Source: GCA-2748575 sp965222725 (lineage in GTDB: Bacteria; Pseudomonadota; Gammaproteobacteria; Pseudomonadales; Ketobacteraceae). Taken from it: 64,000 nucleotides of DNA. The notes under the pieces are model-generated. The model made no database searches. It was not told the origin of the DNA and saw only the letters and a list, made by a program, of their open reading frames with translations. This document shows positions 51,378 to 59,349 of this stretch, piece after piece. The position numbers and the translations under genes were made by a program. The stretch spans positions 1,984,001 to 2,048,000 of the forward strand of contig OZ244969.1 in assembly GCA_965222725.1 (NCBI GenBank). Reading direction: 5' to 3'. Within the stretch, counting starts at the first letter, position 1. Each line of letters begins with the position of its first letter.

Positions 51378-51974
51378 ATGGAACCCTATATTCCGATATT
51401 TCTGTTCTGCCTTTCCAGCTCCATAACCCCGGGGCCAAACAATCTGATGCTGATGGCGTCGGGGCTCAATTTTGGTGTTAAAAGAACCGTGCCCCATCTG
51501 CTGGGAATCAATGTCGGGTTTCCACTGATGTTGGCAGCTATTGGCTTTGGTCTGGGGTATGTGTTTCTGACCTACCCGGGGGTTCATACATTGATCAAGT
51601 TTGCCGGTGGGGGCTATTTGTTGTTTCTGGCATGGAAAATTGCCCATGCCGCCTCGCCCGAGCTGGATGAAGCCGCGAAAAAGCCTTTAACACTGATACA
51701 GGCTGCCATTTTCCAATGGGTAAACCCCAAGGCCTGGGTGATCGGTATCGGGGCGATTGCCACTTTTACCACGGTGGATAACTACCACTACCAGCTATTG
51801 GTGATAGTGGCCGGTTACCTGACCATAGGTGCCGGCAGCATGGTGCTCTGGCTATTGATGGGCGCTTTTTTACAGAGGCTTATACGCCACCAAAAGCACT
51901 TGCACTACTTCAATATTGCGATGGGACTGGTGCTGGCAATATCTGTGATACCTATGATGCTGCCTTATAATTAA
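51378..51974 (+). CDS. LysE/RhtB-family amino-acid exporter
   Basis: A 198-aa inner-membrane protein with about six helices. The LysE hallmark P-G-P at the start (SSITPGPNNLMLMASGLNFG) and the HLLGINVGFPLMLAAIGFGLGYVF and FQWVNPKAWVIGIGAI blocks mark it as RhtB-like. Such carriers export amino acids or derivatives. It overlaps the convergent desaturase gene by 23 bp, which is unusual. Its substrate is not predictable. Confidence 0.92.
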   Translation: MEPYIPIFLFCLSSSITPGPNNLMLMASGLNFGVKRTVPHLLGINVGFPLMLAAIGFGLGYVFLTYPGVHTLIKFAGGGYLLFLAWKIAHAASPELDEAAKKPLTLIQAAIFQWVNPKAWVIGIGAIATFTTVDNYHYQLLVIVAGYLTIGAGSMVLWLLMGAFLQRLIRHQKHLHYFNIAMGLVLAISVIPMMLPYN

Positions 51975-53052
51975 CACGTATCATGCGATGGGTGCCCAGT
52001 GCGATGCGGCACATCTTCACGAACCTTACCCACACGCTTTCCTGAATATAGTTTATCCCAAACTCATGGCAGAGGGCTTTCACCTGCGGTTGTATCTTTC
52101 GATACTGGCGCATTGACAGATTGGGAAACAGGTGGTGCTCAATCTGATAATTCAGGTACATCTGGCTCAGATCCAGCCATTCATTTCCGGTTTTGTAATT
52201 GACCGATCCCAGAATCTGACGAAGATAGAAATGACCGCCACCCCGCTCAGAAGGCTGGACGTTCAGAAAACGATGCAGATCTTCGCCGGAGTGATTCGGC
52301 ACAATGATAATAAAGGTGTGCAGGTTATGGAGTAGTTCGGCTCCGATCCGGCAGTAAAGAAACGGCAGCCCGATGCCGGGAATAAACCATTCAAGCAATA
52401 CGGGAAGCAACAGAAAGTTAAACGCAACGTAGGGAATAAAGAGCTCAAACCACAGGGTCCGTTGACCGGAACCTCTCAGATCCAGGAAGTTGGCAAAACT
52501 GATCATCTGTTGCTGCGATTTTTCCCGGTTAAAAGAAAGCGTACGGGCCGAGTAATAGGTAAATTTCCACGTAAGCGCAAATACCGTTAGCACCAGCGCT
52601 TTGATCGGCAAGGGCAAGGGTGCCGTCGCCAGCCAGCTGAGGTTTTCTTCCACCAGATCGGGATCTTCCAGTTCGCCGGTGTGGGCATGGTGTAAGGTGT
52701 TGTGCTCATAGTTCCAGGCTTCCGGTTTGATCCAGTCAAACCAGTCCAGGTACTTGCGATAGCCCAGCGCGTAATGAGATGAGTGAAACCGCCGTGGTAT
52801 GCCCTTGATCCGGTCATAACCGCCATGGCCGATATGATGCATCAGCAGCCACTTGATCATCAGAGAGAAAGCCAATACCAGGCTGCAGGGCAGGTACCAC
52901 TGGTAGTAGCACAAGGGGATTGCCGCCAGGAAGAGTGTTTTTCCCAGCCAGTCAATGGCGCGCATATGGTAGTAGTCTTTAAGGCCTGTATCGGCAATGG
53001 CCTGCTTTCTGATGGTTTTTAAACGGTCGGCAAATACTTCAAGGTTTTCCAT
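51952..53052 (-). CDS. Membrane fatty acid desaturase
   Basis: A 366-aa di-iron desaturase with the three His boxes HHIGHGG (about 72-78), HNTLHH (about 117-122) and QIEHHLFPN near residue 316, plus helices between them. The last box (QxxHH) is typical of front-end acyl-lipid desaturases, although the cytochrome-b5 fusion is absent. It is divergent from the TetR regulator across a 118-bp gap with dyads and overlaps rhtB by 23 bp at its 3' end. Introduction of double bonds into membrane fatty acids is likely; the position is unknown. Confidence 0.92.
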   Translation of the reverse strand: MENLEVFADRLKTIRKQAIADTGLKDYYHMRAIDWLGKTLFLAAIPLCYYQWYLPCSLVLAFSLMIKWLLMHHIGHGGYDRIKGIPRRFHSSHYALGYRKYLDWFDWIKPEAWNYEHNTLHHAHTGELEDPDLVEENLSWLATAPLPLPIKALVLTVFALTWKFTYYSARTLSFNREKSQQQMISFANFLDLRGSGQRTLWFELFIPYVAFNFLLLPVLLEWFIPGIGLPFLYCRIGAELLHNLHTFIIIVPNHSGEDLHRFLNVQPSERGGGHFYLRQILGSVNYKTGNEWLDLSQMYLNYQIEHHLFPNLSMRQYRKIQPQVKALCHEFGINYIQESVWVRFVKMCRIALGTHRMIRVNYKAAS

Positions 53053-53102
53053 AGATTGTCGCGTTTCTCAAATCCTGCGTTATAGCTATAAAGACTAGGA
53101 AA

Positions 53103-53116
53103 TATTCAGGTGAATA
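53103..53116. promoter_or_regulatory. Dyad between desaturase and TetR genes, candidate operator
   Basis: TATTCA-GG-TGAATA is a perfect 6-2-6 dyad in the divergent gap, about 50 bp from the desaturase start and 55 bp from the TetR start. TetR-type regulators of unsaturated fatty acid genes bind similar dyads, so this is a candidate operator for the neighbouring regulator. Confidence 0.5.
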
Positions 53117-53154
53117 CAAGAAACAGGGTGTTGTTGACTTTTCAGGTGCTCAAG

Positions 53155-53170
53155 GTTAACGTGTGTTAAC
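53155..53170. promoter_or_regulatory. Repeated GTTAAC half-sites at the TetR start
   Basis: GTTAAC-GTGT-GTTAAC directly abuts the TetR start codon. Each half is itself a palindrome. It may serve in autoregulation of the TetR gene, or just reflect AT-rich leader sequence. Confidence 0.35.
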
Positions 53171-53755
53171 ATGACGTCGACGAAAGAGTTAGTGCTTGCC
53201 TGTTCCCTGGATCAGTACCTTCAGGATGGCTATAAAGGTTTGTCCATGCGAAAGATCGCCCAGAAGGTGGGGGTCAGCGCTACGGCTATTTATCGCCATT
53301 ACAGTAATAAAGAAGAACTGTTTCACCAGATTATAAAAAACGGTTTTGCTACCTATACCGATTATTTACAGCCGGCCACTGAAGAGGCTACTGCTGAAAA
53401 GCGATTCTACAAAACTTTGCAATACGCGTTGGACTTTGTTTTGGATCATCCCCGCTATTTTGAACTTATTTTTATTCGATCTGATACCAAGGATGAGTTG
53501 GCCAGCCATGATGATTTGCGGAAAGCGTCGAAAATATCCTTTGATTTTTATACGGCCAGAATTACCGAATGTATTGCGGAAGGAGTGTTCAAGAAAGACA
53601 ACCCTGGCGAAGTCTCCGCGTTGTTGTTGGCATCCTATATCGGATTTTTTTCGCTCTATATAGGTGGTCTGCTGCCGCGATCTGAAAAAGAAATCAAAAA
53701 ACTCTATTGGCGATCTGTAGAACGAATGATGGCGGGTATAGTTGTCGAAACCTGA
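53171..53755 (+). CDS. TetR-family transcriptional regulator
   Basis: A 194-aa regulator. The N-terminal helix-turn-helix (LSMRKIAQKVGVSATAIYRHYSNKEELFHQII) is typical TetR, and the C-terminal helices form the ligand-binding and dimer domain. It is divergent from the fatty acid desaturase, which it probably controls. The ATG at 53171 lies right after the GTTAAC repeat; no strong ribosome binding site is visible, which suggests low expression. The next small membrane protein gene is 41 bp downstream. Confidence 0.93.
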   Translation: MTSTKELVLACSLDQYLQDGYKGLSMRKIAQKVGVSATAIYRHYSNKEELFHQIIKNGFATYTDYLQPATEEATAEKRFYKTLQYALDFVLDHPRYFELIFIRSDTKDELASHDDLRKASKISFDFYTARITECIAEGVFKKDNPGEVSALLLASYIGFFSLYIGGLLPRSEKEIKKLYWRSVERMMAGIVVET

Positions 53756-53796
53756 GTAAAGTGCGTTGCCGTCAAAAAGGCTAACCGAGGGGCTCT

Positions 53797-54222
53797 ATGT
53801 ATTTACTGATTCTTGTTTTAAACGTGGTCTGGTTTTCAATGGCTTTTTATACCTTTTCGATCAACCACAGAGTGTTTGCCAAGGTGGTTGTTCCCCGGGA
53901 TCAGCGGGACTCGCCACTGTTTGATGTGCTGGCGGAATCGGGCCGGTTTCTCGGGGGTATGAACTTTGCTTTTGCGTTTTGCAATCTGCTGCTGTTGTTT
54001 AGTCTGAGTTTGTTCCCAACCAATGAACAACGGGCGTTTTTTCTGGTGGTTTTTGCTGTGGCCCACGCATCGCAATTTGCTTTTAACGTGCCGGTTGCCA
54101 TTCAGAACACCCGCGGCGGTGGCGTATGGCCGGTGCTAAAGGGCACCATGCTGTTTATTTTTATCACTGATTTCATCATGATGACGCTTAATCTTATTGG
54201 GGCAGCAGCGATGTTATTTTAG
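53797..54222 (+). CDS. Four-helix small membrane protein, unknown
   Basis: A 141-aa protein with about four transmembrane segments (LILVLNVVWFSMAFYTF, FAFCNLLLLFSLSLF, FFLVVFAVAHASQFAF, FIFITDFIMMTLNLIGAAAML). It resembles small integral proteins next to lipid genes, without a motif I recognise. It probably shares a transcript with the TetR gene 41 bp upstream. A plausible GAGG lies before the ATG. It ends six bases from the convergent AraC gene. Confidence 0.75.
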   Translation: MYLLILVLNVVWFSMAFYTFSINHRVFAKVVVPRDQRDSPLFDVLAESGRFLGGMNFAFAFCNLLLLFSLSLFPTNEQRAFFLVVFAVAHASQFAFNVPVAIQNTRGGGVWPVLKGTMLFIFITDFIMMTLNLIGAAAMLF

Positions 54223-54228
54223 GTAAAA

Positions 54229-55263
54229 TCAGCTCCCTGTTTTTTGCAGGAGCTTTTGTCTGAAATTGGTTGGCGTTTCCCCCGACCACTTACGAAATGC
54301 CTTGGTGTAATTTGCCGGGTCCTGGTATCCCAGACGTTCTGCAATTTGCTGCAGGCTTAGATCCGGGTTCCGCATCAGTCGTTGGCTTTCTTCAAAACGA
54401 ACAGCGTCTACCAGTTGCTGAAAGCTTGTGCTGTTATCTTTAAGGCGGCGCTTCAGGGTACGGCCAGACATGAAAAAGCTTTCTGCCACCTTCTCCAGCG
54501 TGGGCATGCTTTGCAGATTATCATTCAGCATTTCCCGCAAGTTCATGACCAGGTCATTGTCGTGACGGATAAAAGCCAGTTCCCGTTCACACTGTTCAAT
54601 CGCGATCTTTGATGCAAACGGATCCGCCATGCGTAATGGCCTTTGCAAGGTTTCTGCAGGGAAAAACAGTTTTACCGCGGGCTTTTCAAATTCGGTATCG
54701 GGTAGCCGGTTTCGGTAGGCATTAAAATAATCCGGCTCGGGGTAATCCAGCCAGAGTTTGCCGGGTAGGTTTTCATCGTCCACCAGATACTCGGCGCAAC
54801 GGGCCATGCCCACCAGCAGGCCTTCGATAAAAAAGTGGCGCACGGGTCCGAAGCTGTGCATTTCTTTCAGGGTAATAACGCCTGTGTCCCCTTCCATGGT
54901 AAAGCTGCAGTGAATGTGGCGCTGCCGGATGCGCATAAAGCGCAGACTCAGCAGTAAGGCTTCCCGCAGGTCGCTGCAGCTCATCAGGGCGTACCCCAGA
55001 AAGCCGTGGGCGGTGGGGCGCATGCGCAGGCCCACTTCCATACCCAGTCCCTGGTCACGAATCATTTCGGCGGCGCACACGGTGATTTGTGTGTACTGCA
55101 CCGGGGTAATAAAGCCGCTGGGGTTTTCCAGCAGATCGGTGGGCAGGCCTTGCTGCACCAGCACCCGTGCAGGGTCGTGGCCGCGCTCGGCCACAATTTC
55201 CAGCACCAGTTGAGGGTAGGCCACCGGCAGGGTGGGTTTATAAATTCGGAACGGATCTTTCAT
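54229..55263 (-). CDS. AraC-family regulator with arabinose-binding-like domain
   Basis: A 344-aa regulator with an Arabinose_bd-type N-terminus (PTAHGFLGYALMSCSDLREALLLSLRFMRIRQRH) and a C-terminal AraC DNA-binding domain (VAESFFMSGRTLKRRLKDNS and LQQIAERLGYQDPANYTKAFRKWSGETPTNFRQ). It is the same subclass as the regulator at 25.3 kb. It is divergent from the SDR-BVMO-patatin operon across about 138 bp and is the best candidate for its activator. Confidence 0.93.
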   Translation of the reverse strand: MKDPFRIYKPTLPVAYPQLVLEIVAERGHDPARVLVQQGLPTDLLENPSGFITPVQYTQITVCAAEMIRDQGLGMEVGLRMRPTAHGFLGYALMSCSDLREALLLSLRFMRIRQRHIHCSFTMEGDTGVITLKEMHSFGPVRHFFIEGLLVGMARCAEYLVDDENLPGKLWLDYPEPDYFNAYRNRLPDTEFEKPAVKLFFPAETLQRPLRMADPFASKIAIEQCERELAFIRHDNDLVMNLREMLNDNLQSMPTLEKVAESFFMSGRTLKRRLKDNSTSFQQLVDAVRFEESQRLMRNPDLSLQQIAERLGYQDPANYTKAFRKWSGETPTNFRQKLLQKTGS

Positions 55264-55401
55264 ATAAATCTCTTGCTATACGCCACATTTACCATGTTGG
55301 CCTGATATGACAAGTATGCTGTCACAATCGTCACTCACGCTCAAAGGCCTATTCATTTCAAAATGTGAATGAAGAGTCAGAATAAACGTGAGGTTACAGC
55401 T

Positions 55402-56268
55402 ATGTCGCTGAAATACAAACAGTTATCGGGGAAGGTGGTGGCTATCACCGGTGCTGCCCGCGGAATAGGCCTGGCCACCGCCCGGGCTTTTGCCAGCCAG
55501 GGTGCCAGGGTCAGCATCGGGGATGTGGATGGCGAGCTGGCCCGGCAAAAGGCCAGCGAGCTGGGTGGCCCAGGTTGTAGTCAAGGTTTTAGTCTGGGCT
55601 GCACTCTGGATGTGCGCAACCGCGAATCCTTTGCCGAATTTTTAAAAGCGACAGAAGCGGAGCTGGGGCCCGTGGATGTGCTGATCAATAACGCCGGTAT
55701 TATGCCTACCGGGCCATTCACCGAAGAATCCGATGAAGTATCGGCTGCGCAGATCGGGGTTAACCTCAATGGTGTGATACTGGGTTGCAAACTGGCGCTC
55801 CCTGCCATGCTGAATCGGGGGCAGGGACATATTGTGAATGTGGCGTCTATGGCGGGCGTACTGCCGGTTCCGGGGTTGGCCGTGTATTGCGCCACCAAAT
55901 TTGGCGTGGTGGGTTTGACTCAATCTCTGCGGGAAGAGTACCGCGACAGTGGCATTCACTTCAGCACCATTCTGCCCGCCAAGGTCACCACAGAACTGGC
56001 CGCCGGTACCAGTGATGCCGCCAAAGGTGTACCTACCTCATCGCCGGAGCAGGTGGCAGCGGCTGTACTGAAATCCGTTGCCCATCAATTAACGGAAGTG
56101 ACGGTGCCCGGGTTTTTGGGGCTGACACCCACGGTTCTGAATATCACGCCACTTCGCTTGCAACAAAGCTTTCGCCGGGTGTTTGGCGACCGACGCATTC
56201 TGGAAAAGCTGAACCGGCAGGAACGCCAGAGTTATGACCAGCGCATTGCCGATCTGGCGCGCAAGTAG
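55402..56268 (+). CDS. Short-chain dehydrogenase/reductase
   Basis: A 288-aa NAD(P)-dependent oxidoreductase. The TGAARGIG nucleotide loop, the NNAG motif (INNAGIMPTG), and catalytic S149, Y162 and K166 (Y-C-A-T-K, 13 residues after the Ser) are intact. The C-terminal tail is longer than in the smallest SDRs. The start at 55402 follows GAGG; an upstream ATG has no site. It lies 15 bp before the BVMO gene and can interconvert alcohol and ketone substrates for it. Confidence 0.92.
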   Translation: MSLKYKQLSGKVVAITGAARGIGLATARAFASQGARVSIGDVDGELARQKASELGGPGCSQGFSLGCTLDVRNRESFAEFLKATEAELGPVDVLINNAGIMPTGPFTEESDEVSAAQIGVNLNGVILGCKLALPAMLNRGQGHIVNVASMAGVLPVPGLAVYCATKFGVVGLTQSLREEYRDSGIHFSTILPAKVTTELAAGTSDAAKGVPTSSPEQVAAAVLKSVAHQLTEVTVPGFLGLTPTVLNITPLRLQQSFRRVFGDRRILEKLNRQERQSYDQRIADLARK

Positions 56269-56283
56269 TCAAGGGGGGGAGTA

Positions 56284-57774
56284 ATGAAAGCTATTTATGA
56301 TGTAGTGGTACTGGGTGCAGGCATCAGCGGCATTGGTGCGGGGATTCGTTTGTTAAAGGATGGTTTTACCAATTTTGTGATTCTGGAAAAGGCCGATGAT
56401 TTAGGGGGAACCTGGCGCGATAACACCTATCCCGGGTGCGAATGCGACGTGCCTTCGGCACTCTATTCCTATTCCTTTGCGCAAAAGCCCGATTGGAGCC
56501 GGACCTTTGCCGGCCATGCCGAAATTCTGCAATACGTGCGTGAAACGGCAGAGCAATATCATATTCCGGACTATATTCGTTTTAATCAAACCATGACCAG
56601 AGCACAGTGGGATGAGACTGACGCACTCTGGGTGATTGAAACGCAGGATACTACCTATTATTCCCGCACCATGATTTCCTGCTGCGGCTATTTGCATGAA
56701 CCGATACTGCCGGATCTGCCGGGACTCAAAGATTTTGAAGGTAAAGTGTTTCATTCTTCCCGTTGGGATCACTCGCATGATTTACGGGGAGAGCGGGTTG
56801 CCGTTATCGGTACCGGTGCTTCCGCCATCCAGTTTATTCCCGAAATTCAGCCTGATGTGGCAGAGCTGGCCGTATTCCAGCGCACACCCCAGTGGGTGTT
56901 GCCCAAACCCAACCATGAAACGACAGAAATAGAAAAACGCCTGCTGGCAGCACCGGCCGTGCGAAACGCCTGGCGGCAATTATTATTCGGTGGTTTGGAA
57001 AGTTTTGGTTTGGGGTTTCGGCATCCGTCTTTGTTGCGGCAGGTGGAAAAAGTCGGCCGCTGGCATTTGCAGGCGATGATTGCGGACAATGGCTTAAGAG
57101 ATAAGCTGACGCCGGATTATGCTCTGGGGTGTAAACGGGTGTTAATGTCCAATCACTATTACCCTGCCATGATCCAGCCCAACGTGACTTTGCACGCCAC
57201 TGGCGTTAAGGCCATAAAGGGTAATACCGTTGTGGGGCAGGATGGCAGTTGTGCCGGAGTGGATACCCTTATTTTGGGCACCGGCTTTTATGTTACAGAA
57301 CCGCCCATTGCCCAACATATTTATGATGGCAGCGGGCAGTCACTGGCGCAGCGCTGGCAGAACAGAATGGAAGCCTACCGTGGTACCACCATTGCGGGCT
57401 TGCCGAACGCCTTTATGGTGTTGGGGCCCAACCTTGGTATTGGCCACAATTCTGCCTTTATCGTGATTGAGGCCCAGCTAAATTATATTATGAGTGCCTT
57501 AAAAACCATGAGAAAGCGGAAACTGCAGCGGGTGGAAGTTAAACCGCAAGTGCAACGGGCTTACAATGAAAAAGTTCAGAAAGAGCTGCAACACACCGTA
57601 TGGAATACCGGTGGCTGCTCCAGCTACTATCTGGATAAAAACGGCTTTAACAGTGTCGGGTTTCCCTGGGGAACGGTGAAAATGCAGCGGCTGTTACGGC
57701 ATTTTGATGCAAAAAATTATTTAACCGAATCCATTGAACAGGTTTCATCGAGGGGAGTACCGGCATGGGTGTAA
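56284..57774 (+). CDS. Baeyer-Villiger-type flavin monooxygenase
   Basis: A 496-aa FAD/NADPH-dependent monooxygenase that inserts oxygen beside a ketone to give an ester or lactone. The FAD Rossmann motif is LGAGISGIGAG (from about residue 11), the BVMO fingerprint FxGxxxHxxxW appears as F151-E-G153-K-V-F-H157-S-S-R-W161, and the NADPH Rossmann loop is VIGTGASAIQFIP (about 175). It is somewhat shorter than cyclohexanone monooxygenase but matches the mycobacterial MymA-like group. It overlaps the patatin gene by 10 bp; the patatin could hydrolyse the ester formed. Confidence 0.92.
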   Translation: MKAIYDVVVLGAGISGIGAGIRLLKDGFTNFVILEKADDLGGTWRDNTYPGCECDVPSALYSYSFAQKPDWSRTFAGHAEILQYVRETAEQYHIPDYIRFNQTMTRAQWDETDALWVIETQDTTYYSRTMISCCGYLHEPILPDLPGLKDFEGKVFHSSRWDHSHDLRGERVAVIGTGASAIQFIPEIQPDVAELAVFQRTPQWVLPKPNHETTEIEKRLLAAPAVRNAWRQLLFGGLESFGLGFRHPSLLRQVEKVGRWHLQAMIADNGLRDKLTPDYALGCKRVLMSNHYYPAMIQPNVTLHATGVKAIKGNTVVGQDGSCAGVDTLILGTGFYVTEPPIAQHIYDGSGQSLAQRWQNRMEAYRGTTIAGLPNAFMVLGPNLGIGHNSAFIVIEAQLNYIMSALKTMRKRKLQRVEVKPQVQRAYNEKVQKELQHTVWNTGGCSSYYLDKNGFNSVGFPWGTVKMQRLLRHFDAKNYLTESIEQVSSRGVPAWV

Positions 57775-58706
57775 AAAGAGCATTGGTATTGGGCTGCGGT
57801 GGTGTGGCCGGCGGCGCCTGGACTATTGCCGCGCTGAATAATCTGGAAAAGCAGCTGCAATGGGATGCGCGTGAAGCCGATATTTTAATAGGCACTTCAG
57901 CGGGCGCTGTTGTTGCCGCGCTGCTTTCCGCCGGCGTCAGTGTGGAACAGCTGATGGCTTGCCAGCGGGGCGATGCAGACAGTGGCTGCGCCTGGCAACA
58001 TGACAAGGATACCGGTGGTGCATTGCCGCCCATGCCAAGATTTCGTACCACTGCCGGCAACCTGTTGTGGAAAGGGCTGAAAGGTGAGATTTCGTTATTA
58101 ACGACCCTGTGCGGCCTGGCGCCAACAGGTCAGTTTGATATGACACCTTTCCGGAATCTGATTGATGGGGTGATACGGGCCGGGGAGTGGACGAGCCATC
58201 CGGATACCTGGATTATGGCAGTGGACACCGTAACGGGGCAGCGGGTGCCCTTTGGTAAAGCGGGGGCGCCACAGGCAGCCATGAACGATGCCGTATGTGC
58301 ATCCTACGGTGTGCCGGCCTGGTGCCCGCCGGTAACCATAGGTGGCCGGGATTATATTGATGGCGGTGTGGCTTCACCCACTTCTGCAGATATGCTGGCT
58401 GAGTCGGATGTGGAAGAGGTGATCGTGCTGGCACCGATGGCGTCTTTGCAGATGGACAATCCCCGCTCGCCACTGGCGCGGGTTGAAAGGCGGGTTCGCC
58501 GGATGATGACCGGTATCGTTGATAAGGAAGTGGCGTTGTTGCAAGCCAAAGGCAAGCGGGTGCTGCGCTTGCATCCCGGGCCAGAAGATCTGGAGGCGAT
58601 TGGCTACAACATGATGGATCCGGTGCGGCGTACCTCGGTATTCAATACGGCCCTTCAAACCACGGTGATTCAAACAACAGACAGATCAATTCTGCAGCCT
58701 GTCTGA
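57765..58706 (+). CDS. Patatin-like acyl hydrolase of the BVMO operon
   Basis: A 313-aa patatin-fold hydrolase: oxyanion loop GCGGVAGGA, nucleophile elbow G-T-S-A-G (S45), and catalytic D199 in Y-I-D-G-G. No signal peptide. It has a Gly-rich loop near 90 and an unusual long insert (DSGCAWQHDKDTGGALPPMPRFRTTAGNLL, about 70-99). Its coding region overlaps the BVMO gene by 10 bp, indicating co-translation and a shared pathway. It is not closely similar to the patatin at 8.4 kb. Confidence 0.92.
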   Translation: MGVKRALVLGCGGVAGGAWTIAALNNLEKQLQWDAREADILIGTSAGAVVAALLSAGVSVEQLMACQRGDADSGCAWQHDKDTGGALPPMPRFRTTAGNLLWKGLKGEISLLTTLCGLAPTGQFDMTPFRNLIDGVIRAGEWTSHPDTWIMAVDTVTGQRVPFGKAGAPQAAMNDAVCASYGVPAWCPPVTIGGRDYIDGGVASPTSADMLAESDVEEVIVLAPMASLQMDNPRSPLARVERRVRRMMTGIVDKEVALLQAKGKRVLRLHPGPEDLEAIGYNMMDPVRRTSVFNTALQTTVIQTTDRSILQPV

Positions 58707-58846
58707 ATGTTGCCTGGTTGGCTTTGAGCACCTGCAGGCTCCACAGGGCCAGCGGTTGTACAGAATGTTGAATGGAGTAACATGAAACCTGCCGGTAATC
58801 ATTTGCTGGCAGGTTAATGTTTACTTCAGGAGACATTAAAGGAGAC

Positions 58847-59239
58847 ATGAAAATGGAAAGTTCAGATATTGAAAAGGAGTTTGTGGTTTTAAGCCCGGAA
58901 AAGCACGCGACTCCCATGCTTAACACCCCGGACGTTTATCAGAAACTGGATGAGGCTTTCGGTGGCTTTGCCGGTCATGAACTGATTTCCTGCCACAGTT
59001 TTACCAGTAACTGGCCCACCTGGGAGGTTCACCCCAAAGGTGATGAGATTGTTATGCTATTGGCGGGTGATGTGACTTTCCTGCTGGATATTGAGGGTGA
59101 ATATCAGAAAGTGAGGCTTTCCCGTGTGGGAGAGTATGCTGTCGTACCCAAGGGAATCTGGCATACGGCCCATGTTAAAGAGTTTGCCAAGGTGCTGTTT
59201 ATTACTCCGGGGGAAGGTACTCAGAATGAACAACGATAG
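58847..59239 (+). CDS. Cupin-domain protein
   Basis: A 130-aa protein with a single cupin barrel: HPKGDEIVMLLAGDVTFLLDIEG is motif 1 and GEYAVVPKGIWHTAHV motif 2. The expected metal ligands are a His, Glu and one or two further His; His in WEVHP, Glu in DEIV and His in WHTAH fit. The start at 58847 follows AAAGGAG. It may be an enzyme or a sensor; the function is open. It lies 140 bp after the patatin gene and may not share its transcript. Confidence 0.85.
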   Translation: MKMESSDIEKEFVVLSPEKHATPMLNTPDVYQKLDEAFGGFAGHELISCHSFTSNWPTWEVHPKGDEIVMLLAGDVTFLLDIEGEYQKVRLSRVGEYAVVPKGIWHTAHVKEFAKVLFITPGEGTQNEQR

Positions 59240-59349
59240 CCTTTGTTAGGTCTATAAAAACAAGGTGTAGATCTTGCCGATCCGGCATGGCGGGCTTAAA
59301 GTAGCCATTCTCACCAACAGGAAAAATAATAACAATAAGGATATTCACT

